DNA of 64,000 nt from Dasypus novemcinctus (GCF_030445035.2 NC_080675.1:66418544-66482543); one strand, 5' to 3'. Numbered from the stretch's first letter, positions 25,860 to 37,523 are shown. Notes: generated from the sequence alone by a model not told the origin. Numbers and translations are program-made.

Positions 25860-27525
25860 CTACAGAATTTCCATAAAGGACTGAATCAGGAGGTGGATTA
25901 TGGTTAGAAGGTGAGGACTGAAGCTGGGATTGCAGGGCATTTTATTAATATGGGGAAAATATCAAATGAAAATGGAAGATAATAGAGACTTATGAGATGT
26001 GATAAGATACTCCCACACTCATTTTCCTTAACACAGTTACCAGTTTTTATACAAGAGCCAAATATAAATAAATTATAAACTGAGCAGGTATTGTTAAAAA
26101 GCACTATGATTTCATAAAAGACAACTTATTTCAATAAGTATTGGCATTTGTGTTCCAAGCAATATATTAAAATGCTCAAAGAAATGAAAATAATATGAAT
26201 CACTCTATAAGTGAAGAGACAAACAGGGATATATTTAACAACCAAATTATGACATGTGTTCACATATTTGTACTAAAAAAATATAAAAATGTGATCCAAA
26301 AAACGTAAAAATACTTCATTGCAGGTGTGTTTACCCCGATTTTAAGAAAATCTCAAATAAAGAAATCAACTTACATCTTAAAAAGATTATAAAAGGGTCT
26401 TTTAAAATTATGATATATCACTAACATTTTCATAAATTCTGTGAAGTTCAACTGACAAGAACCACTGCAGACTGAAAGTCTTTTCCACTAGGTCCCCTGG
26501 GAAATAGAACCTGTGGCAAAACAAGCGTGGTAACGTTTTAGTAGGAAGTATAATTCCAGAGCAACAAGAGTGAGGGGAAAGGGGAAAAAGGCAGGGTGGG
26601 ATGGACACACAAGGTGGAAAGTTGCCAAGCTGGCCAGAGACCCAAAAGAAAATATTACTTATTCCTCCTGCTTATGTATATGGCTTTTTCAGGGCAGGTT
26701 GTAAGGAATCACCATTCCTTGGAACAGCCCATCAGGGAGAAGAAAGAAGACAAATTTATCTGTCAGTTTATTCCCTTTTCCAGGGTCAATTGATCAAAAT
26801 CACCCCCAAGAAGAATTCATTTTATCCCCCAATAACACTTTCACATCCTAACACCTGGTACTTTGGGGCAACTACTGCAGAAGCCAGATTTCATATCCCA
26901 GATGCAGAAGCCAGATTTTGGGACAATTCATCAGAACCCAGAAGAGGTATGATACCATTCACCTCTGTGAGTCCAGTGTAGTTAAATCTCTTGCAGATGC
27001 ACAGCCCTTACCTGGAGGGTGACTGAGAGCTAGCAATGATAGGAGATGAGGTGGTAGGGAAGTGGCCAACAGGTCTCCAATAAGAAACTAGCATTGGAGA
27101 GCAGTTAGATTGAAGAAATCTGGAAGGGCTGATAAACTGGGTTTGATGAAAGTAAACAAATCAATTTAAGTAATTACAGATGTAACAATTAACCAAATAT
27201 CTTGCTCACCTGTATGTCAATTACAACTATCAATTCTAATAAAATCAAAGATAAATAAGTACTAAGTCTTGAACTCAAGAAGCTCACAGTCTTGTGCAAA
27301 AAGTAGACATATAAACAACCTAACACAAAGCAATATCAGTAGCCAAACAATAGAAACAAAATTCTGCTTACAGTGGTGTCAAAAAGGAGGGAATTTTTTT
27401 AAAAAGGGGGAGGAATATGGTCCTCATAAGAGAGAAAATGGCTAATATTCCTCAAAAAGAATGTTAGAAAAAATTTTTTCATTAAAATATGACAAAATAT
27501 TTCAGGGAGAAGAACACAATTGGAC
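25860..27525. other. Unassigned sequence with a short local duplication
   Basis: No gene recognised. Overlapping plus-strand frames of 65 and 126 codons (26596-26793 and 26601-26981) lie in a somewhat GC-richer block at 26450-27060. The longer product has no domain I recognise and is compatible with an old LTR or MER-type repeat. TGCAGAAGCCAGATTT occurs at 26877-26892 and again at 26903-26918, a 26-bp-period duplication. Confidence 0.4.
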
Positions 27526-27529
27526 ATTT

Positions 27530-27670
27530 GATCTGTGTTCTAATCACAAACTTGGTATATTTTATTTCTAGGGTCGCAGGGAGTAAATTAGCCTCTTGAT
27601 AATTTGTTGTCTACTTATAAAATAAAGAGTTTGTATTAGAGTAAATCTAAAGCCCATCTAGCCCTAAGGT
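27530..27670 (+). mobile_element. Possible MIR-type SINE fragment
   Basis: TAGCCTCTTGATAATTTGTT, CTACTTATAAAATAAAGAGT and AAAGCCCATCTAGCCCTAAG read like the 3' portion of a MIR/MIR3-class element ('CTCAGTTTCCTTATCTATAAAATGAGGG ... CTAAGGTCCCTTCCAGC'). Diverged. Confidence 0.5.
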
Positions 27671-28875
27671 TTTAAATTTATTTGTGGTTTAACATACTTT
27701 TGTATAATCTAAGTTCTTGGATTGGACCTACTAAACTATATCTCACATTTATAGTATTCCTCACTTTACTTTTGGTAATACTGTAACATTTAAAAAGAAA
27801 GTCTTCTTTCTTCCTTTCTTCATTATCTGTTTTATTCTGCAACTCAATACCTTTTACCATTCCCTCTCCTTGACATGGGTCTATAAAACTAAATCAGTCT
27901 TTTTGCCGGAACAGGGGATTTGGCATTTGCTTACCTGACTTTTGATCAGTATCTAGATGAGCTTCTAATACTCTTCAAATTAAGCATGCGTTCCTTTATT
28001 GCCTTGATAGGTTTTCTTATAAATGACCCTTTACTTTCATTTTTTACCTTTTAAATTCTATTTGCAGATATTGTACAGCTCTTCAGGAAAGAGGATTTAT
28101 TTTCCTTTTGAGAAGTTGCTACCTTGTGGATGATTTAGTTTTGCATTAGATTAATGGTTGTTACAAATGATGTGAAGATAGGCAGCATCTATTTAGAATG
28201 AGATAACTTAGAGAGGTTTCTAGATCTTTTGATTATTTTTTTCATTGTCTTTCAAAGTTGAAAGCCTGGTTTTTAAATAGAGCTATATTTGATACCCACG
28301 ATGGGGAGTCAACACAATATTGCTACATATGACACTTAGTTATAAAGTTCCTTGTAGATAGCAAGGTTGGTCCATGTGCTTCCACAGCATCAAGTAATAT
28401 TAAACATCTGTAATCTGTAAATAGATTCTCAAGACCCCAAGTCACCCTAAGGAATAAAGTATCCGACAAGTGAAGTGTAAGTTTCTTAGATCATGTTTGG
28501 TGAATTATTTCATAAAATAATAGTGATTCATTGAATTCCCCTTGGCAGGAAAGAAAACTAATGCTGAATTACATGTTAACTCTAAGATCTAGTTCCAAAA
28601 GTTGTTCTCCAGGAAGCTGTTAGCTTCTACTTGGCTTTTAAATATGAAAATTTGGAGTGGAGAAGTGGGATTTAGATAAAATTTTCTGGTGCTAGATTTT
28701 GTAATGTATATTGGCCAAGAAAATGTGATTAAAAACCTTATTACCTTATACATATAGTTTCTGGAGTAAATTGGGAAGGTGAAATGAATAAAATATTTCC
28801 GTATTCAGCATATATAGTGGTATATAGTGGATTTTAATAAATATAGACAAAATTTTATAAAATTTATTGCTTTGT
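27671..28875. other. AT-rich sequence, nothing recognised
   Basis: No gene, RNA gene or clear repeat. A 60-codon antisense frame at 27678-27860 has no domain. Confidence 0.45.
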
Positions 28876-28879
28876 ACAA

Positions 28880-28965
28880 AAATCTTATCTCATTCATTGC
28901 TATGTCTCTAATCTATTGTATGGTTTCTGGCTCACAACAGTTGCTCAATAAATATTTTGCATATA
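28880..28965 (+). mobile_element. Possible L2/MIR 3'-end fragment
   Basis: TTTCTGGCTCACAACAGTTGCTCAATAAATATTTTG-like sequence matches the common 'CTGGCACATAGTAGGTGCTCAATAAATATTTG' 3' end of L2 and MIR elements. Short. Confidence 0.5.
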
Positions 28966-29059
28966 AATGTGTATATGTATATCTATAGCTATAAGAGCTC
29001 CAAACCAATTTCAAAATATCAGAAGGCACTTTTATTGTAATGATATTAGCTTGGTACTA

Positions 29060-29200
29060 AAAGTCAAAATAGACTTCAAATATTGGTTCTGTTAAAATAT
29101 GATGCATGACTTTGAAGATATATCACTTCTTTTGACTGGCTCTCAATTTCATGACTAGTAAAATGAGTGAATTGAACAAAAAACCTCTATTACTTGAAAA
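29060..29200 (+). mobile_element. MIR SINE fragment
   Basis: GCATGACTTTGAAGATATAT, CACTTCTTTTGACTGGCTCT, CAATTTCATGACTAGTAAAA and TGAGTGAATTGAAC follow the MIR order ('TGTGACCTTGGGCAAGTCACTTAACC..CAGTTTCCTCATCTGTAAAATGAG'). Confidence 0.65.
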
Positions 29201-29399
29201 ACCAACATTCTATTAAATCTTTATTTTTTAAAAAACAATATATGAGATTTAAAGTATATTAGAAAATAAAACATGTGAAAACAGTAACAAAATGTAATAG
29301 TGAATAAATGGAATTAAACAGCTATAAGGTTCTTGCATTTTTAGGAAATTGTAAAAGTGCTGTAGAAAATTAATTATGCATATTTGTAACTTATAGGCT

Positions 29400-30315
29400 A
29401 GTTCTTAAAGAATTTTACAACACAACTAAAATACCAATAGAAGAGATATAAATGAAATAAAAAATTAGATTAAGCCTAACGAAAGCAAGAAAGGGGGATA
29501 AAGAAGAAAGAACAAAGAACAGATGGGACAAAGAGAAAAGAAACAGAAATATCTTGACACACATCCAACTATATAGCAATTACATTAACCTAAATGAACT
29601 AAACACTATAACTAATTATAATTAACCGGTAAAGATTTTTAGTCTGGAAAAGAAAAAATAAGATGTATATTCTATTATACTGTTTGTATGAAACACAGTT
29701 TAAATATTGAAATTTAAGGACATAGAAAAGTCAAATATAAAGGGATAGAAAAAATGTACCTTGCAAACACAAAAAAAGAAAGTTGGTCTAGTAATATTAG
29801 AAAGAATGGACTTCCAGACAAAAATTTAATGAGCAATAAAAGGGACTTTTCATAAAGATGAAAGTGTCAATTCAAAAGGAAAATACAGTAATCATAAATT
29901 TGCATGCACCTAAAAAACATGAAGAAAAGCAAAATTTGAAAAAATGTAAGGATATACTATACAAATAAACCCACAATTGCAGTTGAGAGTCTTCTGATAC
30001 ACCTTTTCCAATATCTAGCAGGAAAGACAGAACAAAAAAATAAGGGTATAGGAAATTTGGTAATAATAACCAACTTGATCTAGTTTGAATGCTTGGAACA
30101 GTACTTCTACAAGTACTGTTGAGATTACAGATTGCACATTCATTTCAAGTGAACATAGACATTTACTAAAATAGACCATAAGTTGAAATATAATCATTTG
30201 AAATGATTTTTTTGTCCATATGGAATTAAACTAGAAATCCATCAAAAAGGAGCATTTGAAAATCCCCAAATATTTTGAAACTAAGCAACACTATTATAAA
30301 AAAAAATAAGGGGGT
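29400..30315 (+). mobile_element. Old L1 ORF2 5' part (endonuclease region), decayed
   Basis: The plus strand follows the first part of L1 ORF2 in order: a 'CTAACGAAAGCAAGAAAGGG' segment, GACACACATCCAACTATATA, GACTTCCAGACAAAAATTTA, AAGTGTCAATTCAAAAGGAA, AATTTGCATGCACCTAAAAA, TTCAAGTGAACATAGACA and CATATGGAATTAAACTAGAA. Frames are destroyed by stops. Interrupted at 30315 by a solo LTR and continuing at 30856. Confidence 0.75.
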
Positions 30316-30855
30316 TGGTAGTTTGAAGCGTTTGTGGACCCCAGAAAATTATGTTCTTAAATTAATCCATTCCTGTGCATGTGAACTTATTGTAGGTGAG
30401 AGCCTTTGATTAGATTCCATCAAGAAGGCAGAACCCAGGACAGGTCTTACTGGAGTCCTTTATAAATGGAATGAATATATAGAGAAAACAGTCACAGACA
30501 CAGAAAGAAATTTTCAGAAGTTGAACTCAATGGAACCTGGGAGAGAGAATGAAACTGGAGCAGAGAGGAAGTCACAGGAGCAGAGGGAAAGCTGGAGGAA
30601 GCAAAAAGCAAAAAGCATTGAGACCCAGAGAAGAAGGGAAAGGCAATTTGTAACATTGTGCCCTGTCATGTGACAGGAATTTAAGATTGCCTACAGCCAG
30701 TCTTCATGGAGAAAGCTTTGCCTGATGTCTTGCTTTGGACATTTTTCTCAGCCATTTTCTCAGAATTGTAAGCTTATGAGTTAATAAATCCGCATTGTAA
30801 AATTGCCAGCCCATTTTTGTTACATTGCCTTGGCAGCCTTTAACAAACTAAAAGA
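30316..30855 (+). mobile_element. Solo MaLR-like LTR inserted in L1, perfect 5-bp TSD
   Basis: A 540-bp element beginning TGGTAGTTTGAAGCGTTTGT and ending AACAAACTAAAAGA, where the usual terminal CA appears mutated to GA. The direct repeat GGGGT flanks it on both sides (30311-30315 and 30856-30860), as expected for ERVL/MaLR integration. The L1 sequence reads through from the left flank to the right flank once the element is ignored. It contains GAGTTAATAAATCCGCATTG, which supplies an AATAAA polyA signal in the expected 3' part. No internal retroviral region, so a solo LTR. Confidence 0.8.
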
Positions 30856-31000
30856 GGGGTCAAAAAAGAAATCAGAGCGGAAATGAGAAAAATGAATTGA
30901 ACTCAATGATAACAAAAATAGATCTTCACCATAAAAGGTAATTAGGATCTGACTGCTAAAGAAGATTCACAGTACCAAAAATGACAATGCTTATGAATCT
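30856..31000 (+). mobile_element. L1 ORF2 continuation after the LTR
   Basis: GGGGTCAAAAAAGAAATCAG and GAGAAAAATGAATTGAACTC match the L1 ORF2 stretch '...GGGTCAAAGAAGAAATCA..GAAAATGAATGAAAATGA', directly continuing the fragment that ends at 30315. Confidence 0.7.
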
Positions 31001-31515
31001 ACAATTTATCTAGTTTATTAAAGGCTATAAAATGGCAACAAAGTAAGAATAAGCATAGGAGCCAAAAGCTACCTTACAGTCAGGAGATACTGGGCACAAT
31101 CTCCTATTTAGGGCCCTAATGGACAAGCTTTCTTTCTCAGATTTGGAACCTCTGACATATGCATGGAAAATCTTAGAACAAGAAGCCCAAATTGGAGTCT
31201 AGGCCATGATTTCTTATATTTTTCTTGTCATATAGGAATTTTCTTTCTATATAAACAACCACAAGGACAGAATCCTCAAGGTTCTCACCAAGGCAAAGTG
31301 AAAATAATCAATCTCGAGTTTATCAATAAACAGTGCTGACAAACAAGTAGAACATGCAAAACTCCCTTCGAGCCCTTGGTTACAAAGAAACAGTTTAATA
31401 AATGTATTTCATGCTTTGATGAGGGGTCAGTGACATGCAAGTTTATTTTAATAGATATATGAGCATAACAGTTTAGGCCAATTGCAGCTTGCTAAATCTA
31501 AGATCTAAATTTCCA
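31001..31515. repeat. Unassigned insertion between L1 pieces
   Basis: About 500 bp that does not read as L1 and separates two parts of the same decayed L1. It starts TAGTTTATTAAAGGCTATAA, which could be the reverse complement of an LTR 3' end with an AATAAA-type signal. It is therefore probably an antisense LTR, but I cannot fix its ends or name it. Confidence 0.35.
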
Positions 31516-32408
31516 ACTCAAGAATCTAGTAAAAGAAGAGTAAATTTAAGCCAAAGAAAATAAAAAGAAGGAATTCAGATAAGACCAAAATATGAGTCAA
31601 ATATGAAGATAAAACCAAGTAGAAAGCAAATATACAACCAAAAGGAAACAGAGTAAATGTTGATTCTTTTATAAGTGTAACAAAAATGAAAATCGTATTT
31701 CAAGCTATGAGAACAAAAGGGCAGGATAAATCATCAGTGTGGGCAATGAAAAAGTGGATAGCACTGTAGAAAAGATGTCTAAAATATAAATAAGTTGGCC
31801 AATAAATTGGACCACTAGAAGAAAATGGAAAAAAAATTCTTTGAAAAGTATGACTTACCATAACTGACATAAGAAGAAAACAGAATATGAAGGAGTTTCT
31901 ATTAAAGAAATATGTTAACTAATTTTAAAACACCCTTCCAAGAAAATGCAAGGCCCAGATGATTATATTGGTAAATTCTTCCAAATATTACAAAGGAAAT
32001 TATATGAATTGTCCATATACTCTTTCAGTGAATAAAACAAAAAAAGGAGGATATAACTTCCATGTCATTTATAAAGCCAGCATAATTTTTAATAAAACTA
32101 ATCAGGACATAAACAAGAAAGGAAAATTACAGGCCCAAGAAGAAACTACAAAATTCTTAAACAAAATTTTAGGAAATCAAATCCAAAGAAATACAAAAAG
32201 AGTACCTCAAGTGGGGTTTCCTTCAGGAATGCAAGTTTGAGTTACATCAATCAATATAATTCATCATATTAATAGAGTAAAGGAATAAAATCATATATCA
32301 TCTCAATACCTGTAGAAAAATAATTCAATGAAATTAAATTTATCTGTTCATGATAAAAACTTTTGACAGTAAATATAGATAGAAACTTCCATAATCTGAT
32401 AAATGTAT
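31516..32408 (+). mobile_element. L1 ORF2 reverse-transcriptase region, decayed
   Basis: Sense-strand L1 ORF2. Around 32135-32300 the recoverable peptide contains LNKILGNQIQ and then PQVGFPSGMQ, matching the RT finger region 'LNKILANRIQ...QVGFIPGMQG'. The DNA continues as ATCAATATAATTCATCATAT, AATCATATATCATCTCAATA and GATAAAAACTTTTGACAG. The 93-codon frame at 31959-32240 is the longest surviving piece and is not a functional gene. The catalytic segment lies further 3' and is lost at the next insertion. Confidence 0.8.
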
Positions 32409-33045
32409 TGTATCAATCAGGGTACAACCACAAAAACAGAATATGTATAAGAGTTATATTGTAGCAGTTTGATATGGTTATGAATTCCAGAAATATATAT
32501 TGGATTATGCTTATAATCTGATCTGTACCTGGGCATGATTGAGTTATGATTAGGGTGTTAAAAAGCGTGGCAAAGAACAGAGTTGTGGGTTTCTCATGAT
32601 GGAGTTTTGATGTTGGTCTTTGGTGCTGAAGACTTAAGCTGGAGCCCCGGAAAGTAAGCTCCCAGAGGAAAGAGAAGCAAGCCCCAGGAAGAGAGAAACC
32701 CTGAACCCAGGAAAAAGCAGCCTAAGGAAGATAGGAACCCAGAAAACCTGAACACTCACAGACAGCAGCAGCCATTTGCTCCAAATAGATTTTGGTGAGG
32801 GAAGTAACTTATGCTCTATGGCCTGGTATCTGTAAGCTCCTACCCCAAATAAATACCCTTTATAAAAACCAGCTAATTATTGGTATTTTGCATCAGCCCC
32901 TGTTTGACTGACTAATACATATATATTAAGAGATTTATTGTACAGATTGGTCTACATGATGTGGGGGCTTACTAGGCAAGTTTGAAATGTATAGAGCAGG
33001 TCATCTGAAAGGGCAGGCTGGAGCTCTCTGGCAAGAGCTGAAGCT
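32409..33045. repeat. Old repeat (GTATCAATCAGGGT...) split by a solo LTR
   Basis: GTATCAATCAGGGTACAACC at the left, and AGAGATTTATTGTACAGATT then GGTCATCTGAAAGGGCAGGC at the right, are the two halves of a common old mammalian repeat that reads 'TCAGTCAGGGTTCTC...AGAGATTTATTA...GGAATTGGC'. The LTR at 32460-32919 sits between them. This repeat is itself inserted in the L1 that resumes at about 33045. Confidence 0.5.
32460..32919 (+). mobile_element. Solo MaLR-like LTR, perfect 5-bp TSD TATAT
   Basis: A 460-bp element starting TGTAGCAGTTTGATATGGTT and ending TTGACTGACTAATACA. It is flanked by TATAT at 32455-32459 and 32920-32924. It has an AATAAATACCC signal at about 32848-32858. It is the same family as the longer LTR at 49189-49848: the two share TATATTGGATTATG-like 5' sequence, the GAGGGAAGTAA..TATGGCCT segment and the TGGTATTTTGCATCAG 3' segment. 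TG...CA ends, 5-bp TSD and the ACTAATACA terminus support ERVL/MaLR affinity. Confidence 0.87.
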
Positions 33046-33760
33046 GCAGTCCACAAATGACCTTTATCCAGAATGTATAAAAAATTCCTTCAAATAATTA
33101 AAGAAAAAAGAGGTAAAATCTAGTACAGGTATTTCACCAAAGTGGATATATAAACATATTAAAAATACTCAACTCCCCTAGTCATTACAGGAATGAATAT
33201 AAAACCACAGAATAATACAAAACTTCTAGAATGGCTAAAATGAAAAAGAGAAAATACAGGATTTAGCAATCCTACTCCTAGGCCAATATGCAGCAGAAAT
33301 CCATACATTAGATTACCAAAAGTATATACAAGAATGTTTAATATAGCACTATTTGTAATATCCTTAAACTGTAAGCAATCCAAATATCTATCCCCAATAG
33401 GAGAATGGACACATTATGGTTTAATATCTAATCAAATACTCCACTACTATAAGCATTAAAGAGCTCTTGTTAAACACAAAATATATGAATCTCAAAATGT
33501 TAAAGAGAAATCAGTTGCATTTAAGATTCTATTTATATAAAGTTCAAAGTACTGGCAAAACTAATCCAGTAGTTTTCAGGCAGGGTTAGGCATTACCAGG
33601 GATGAGTATAAATAGAATTTCTAGAGTGATAACATTCATTCTTATTCTGGGTACTGAATCTGATGATATACCCTGTTTGGTTGAACTTGTTCTTGAAAAA
33701 ATCATTGAGCTGTGCCCTTTTGTGTGTATGTCATACTCCAATATTTACTTTAAAAGTTAT
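33045..33760 (+). mobile_element. Old L1 3' end (ORF2 C-terminal part and 3'UTR)
   Basis: GACCTTTATCCAGAATGTAT, ACAGGTATTTCACCAAAGTG, AATCCTACTCCTAGGCCAAT, GCACTATTTGTAATATCCTT, CCAAATATCTATCCCCAATA and TATTTATATAAAGTTCAAAG occur in L1 3' order. Likely the 3' part of the same insertion as 29400-32408. Non-coding. The antisense frame at 33159-33383 and the plus frame at 33602-33844 are incidental. Confidence 0.82.
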
Positions 33761-33769
33761 TACATTTGC

Positions 33770-33960
33770 CAATTGATTAAGAATGCAAGTTCTGGAGTGA
33801 AAGGACTTATTCCACAACATACTTACAAAATGTGTGATTTTTAGCAAATTAGTTATCCTCTGTTTAGCTTCCCTGTGTTAACCACCTAAATGTGAAAGTG
33901 CATGTAAAATACTAAGAACAGAAAGTGGTCAAATAAATTTCGACCTTGTTATTATAAAAA
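33770..33960 (+). mobile_element. Possible MIR SINE, diverged
   Basis: TTAAGAATGCAAGTTCTGGA, 'GTGTGATTTTTAGCAAATTAGTTATCCTC' and a degenerate 3' part ending AAAATACTAAGAACAGAAAG fit the MIR order but with many changes. Confidence 0.5.
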
Positions 33961-33964
33961 GATG

Positions 33965-36900
33965 CTGATCATGCAGCATGTGCATATTCATGTTTTAATA
34001 AACATAGCTATAGATGTGTGTGTGTGTCCATGGCAGTTCCTTTTTTATCTGTCCATTCTAATAACTCACAATCATATCTTTAAGTGCCTTAATTCTCTCT
34101 TGCAGCTATGCACAGAAAATCTGGTATTAAAATGTAGTTTATGACAGGGCTGTGAGAAAAAGACATTGTAATAGCACCCTTTGTTTCTTTTCTTCAGGCA
34201 TAAGACTAAATTCTCTGTAGCAGCCTAAAGGATAACATGTCATTTTTAATTCATATAACTGGAGGATTAAGTCATATCATCATTGCAAAGTCCATGTCTA
34301 CTACTTGTAAACAATTGACTGGCTTGTTTTCCTAAGGCAAAACCAGGTGCTGTTAGCATATCATATGTTATTTATGACTATCATAGTGATAGGGTCATTG
34401 CCATTAAAAAAGAAGGAAAAGAAATACCAAGGCCAAATCTCAGAACAGTGACTTGGGCATGGTAGTTGAGGAGTGTGGCAGGACAAAAACAGGAAGAGTG
34501 AGATGATGAAATTTTTACAAAATACTGGAGACTTACTGTGGGCAGTAATTTAAGTTATTTTACGAAGAGTGACCATATAGTGTTTTTTACTGAATCAGGA
34601 CATTTTTGATGAAATGGGTTGTTATTAATGATTATTCTGGGACATTAGGGGTTAGCTAGGATTCCTCTAACAAATGGAAATCTAGTTTCAGGGTTTACTT
34701 GAAAAGAAATTTTGTCATTAGGCAATGGGGGAGATGGGTAGGCAATGTGTGTATGGATTACTGGGAATGGTAGGCAGTTTAAATTGAACCCTAACCCTAA
34801 CCCTAACCCTAACTTTAACCCTTAGTTGAAATTTAATGGGCTAAAATGAGGCAATACATATGCATTTCCAATGGCTGCTTAATCTCTTGATTCATACATA
34901 GTCCACCTGAAAGTGCCACATCAGTTGATGTAGCTTTTTAATGAGTCCATAAATAATCTTGGCTAAAAAATTAAAGCTAAAATGGAAAACATAATGGCAT
35001 TTACAAATTCCCATACACAGTCTATGTAAATATCTGTATGACATGGAAAGACATTAAAGTCAGAAATTTTGATCACATTTACCTCTGTATAACCTGTGAA
35101 AAACACACTGCTGGGTGTCCACTAATTGATAGTCATTGGAGCTTTATTAAATAAATGCCTGATGTCTGAATGCAACTTTGTATTTTACAAAGCATTTACA
35201 TACCCATGTATTTTGTTAAGGAATTTTTCAAACAGAGTAGATGCTTAGCAAATATATTTGAGTTGGTGATGAAAAAACTCAGCTGAGTTTATATTTAAAT
35301 AGGTTTCTACCATATATTAAAAAGATATTTTAATAAATTGGTTTGTTTACAAGCTGTAATTCTATTTGCATAGAATAGTGAGAAAAAGAAGTCATTTAAC
35401 CTTCCACAAGTCTTGTAAAATAGCCATCTTAGCACAATGATTAATAGATTTGTTCAGCATATTCAAGAACATTGCCATATAACTCTGAAAGAACACCAAA
35501 ATCTAGTATACTGCACTGCTAATGCTAATGTTTTATACATGATCTCTCAGCTTATTCCAGACACATCAAAGTTCATTGCTGACCACTGATAAACACATTC
35601 ATCCTTGTCTGAGAATTTTGCAATGGCTTCTTAAACTTTATTGTCTTATTTAATGAACTCTAGCCAATACCTTCACATTGGAAACTGCTGTCTAGATTTC
35701 ATTTCTTTCTTCAGAATATTAGATTCCTTGTGTGTCCTCATTTAAAGCTGATGTTCATAATTATATATTTCTCTTTATTTTTATTGTTCCAATTTACTAT
35801 TTAGATGAATGATTATACAGACATATTTTTAACTTATTTTCCATAGCACATCCTCATTCAGTTCTAAAGTTTGTATTCTCCTCGATTTATAGCTTTTTAG
35901 TTTTTACTTGTATGAAAATGATAAAACATTTAGCACTCATACATAGTTTTAAGCTTGTATTCAAAACTATGTTTGAGTCTCAGGTTTTCATTCTTAGATA
36001 TGGCTCTCTTATAGCAAATGCCCAAATAAAAACTGATGTTCATGGTAGGTAAAAATCAAATATATGTTTTTTATCCTGTTTATGCATGAATAAAAATACT
36101 TGGCTAGTTAAAAATGTTATTTTCTATAATTTATGTGTCAATATAGGAAAATGTAGTTAAGACCAGGGTCCTAAAAATAAAATTTGGGATTAAAACATGT
36201 CATGTGTTTATGGTTTACTGAAGATTGACAATCACCTTTCGAAAAAAAATTGTATTGGCTTTGACAATAGAAATATGAAAAGGGCTGCAGTTTCTAACTT
36301 TTCTAAGTACTCTGATATGAACACTGGTTTATGTTCCGTCTTTAACTGTCACTTATTAAATGACATGTGTTCTATACACATACAGAACTATTTCATAAAG
36401 TTGTACAATGCTACTTCCAATTTTCCATCTTATTTTCCAGTTTACAAACTTGCTTTCTTTGGTTGGCCGTACATATTATTTTGGATACTTTGTTAATCTA
36501 CTCCTTATCTTTATGACAGAATTTTAGTTAATCAATTTAGGGAAACTGCCGATGTTGAAGGATCTCACAGATATCCTCCGGCATAGATGGCTAAGATATA
36601 CTGGAGCTTCCTTTACTGTAGTCAAGGTTAATGTTTGCAGAATCTGCCAGACACAGTTATCAAGCAGTTCAGTTTTGTGCTTACTATTTTGGCTCAAATT
36701 AATATGGAGCATTCCTTTGATTTTCTTTCTATTGAATATAACTTTATGTGTTAAAAAATATAACAGTAAAGGAAATAGAAAGCATTTCCTTTTAGAAGAA
36801 CTTTGTGTCTGACTTTGTATATAGATCTTTGATACCTTCTTATATAAAATCCACTAACATATTCAAAGTATATTTTATGTTTATATCATGTTTTGAAATT

Positions 36901-37430
36901 ATTTTTTCAATATGGTTTTTATAAGGTTATATTTTTCTTACAATATATTTATTTATTTTGTTTTAATCAGGTATTTGCAAAAAAAATATGGAGTTTTCTC
37001 ATCATGTGAATGAAAAATTGGCAAGATTATTTAGAGAAACAAAGCTCTATAGAAAACACTGAAAGAAACTAGACAAGACTAACAAGCCTGTTGTACTTGA
37101 CATTTTTAAAGCTCAGTAAGTTAATCGGTGAGTTAATCTGGTTCATTGAACTTTCCCTAACTGAAATGATACTTTCTTTAACAGAAATCAGCAAGAAAAA
37201 CAACCTCCATTACTGAACTGCTGAGCATTATAAGGTAGAGGTTTACTTTTACAGAATTGAGATTTTTTTTAATTAAAAAGTGTCAAAAGAATGTGAAGAG
37301 AATTAACTTAAGCTCCTAACATCCCTGTTGATAACTCAATTCTAAAAGGGATGATTCTAGTTTTAGCTTCCAATCTAAAAGGAGGTAGTTCATAATTTTT
37401 CCTCACATTCCAAGATATTATTCATTCAAC
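33965..37430. other. AT-rich sequence without recognised gene; contains the telomere-like repeat
   Basis: About 3.5 kb of AT-rich sequence. Open frames at 36197-36496 (99 codons), 36524-36712 (antisense) and 36552-36812 (86 codons) show no domain and no gene signals. The one distinctive item is the interstitial telomeric tract at 34787-34822. Confidence 0.45.
34787..34822. repeat. Interstitial telomeric repeat (AACCCT)n
   Basis: Six consecutive hexamers: four perfect AACCCT units (34787-34810), one AACTTT unit (34811-34816) and one more perfect AACCCT unit (34817-34822). This is the C-rich strand of the vertebrate telomere repeat written 5' to 3'. The flanks are ordinary AT-rich sequence with no subtelomeric repeats, so this is a short interstitial patch of the kind thought to arise during repair of a chromosome break. 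Confidence 0.95.
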
Positions 37431-37446
37431 ATTTTATTTCAATTTT

Positions 37447-37523
37447 TTTTCCCAGGAGTTACCAAGGAATGAACCCAAGACCTTTTACATGTGAAGCTGG
37501 CACTCAACCACCAAGCTAAACCC
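37447..37523 (-). mobile_element. Monomeric tRNA-derived SINE fragment, antisense, 14-bp TSD
   Basis: Read on the minus strand it starts GGGTTTAGCTTGGTGGTTGA, contains a B-box-like CTTGGGTTCATTCC and ends CTCCTGGG plus a short A tail (T run at 37447-37450 on the plus strand). It resembles the right unit of the SINE at 19557-19762. Exact copies of TTTATTTCAATTTT flank it (37433-37446 and 37524-37537), so the 77-bp length is the inserted length. Confidence 0.8.

Noticed and set aside
26601..26981. 126-codon plus-strand frame
   Set aside because: No recognisable domain, no promoter or splice context, and it lies in what looks like old repeat sequence with a local duplication.
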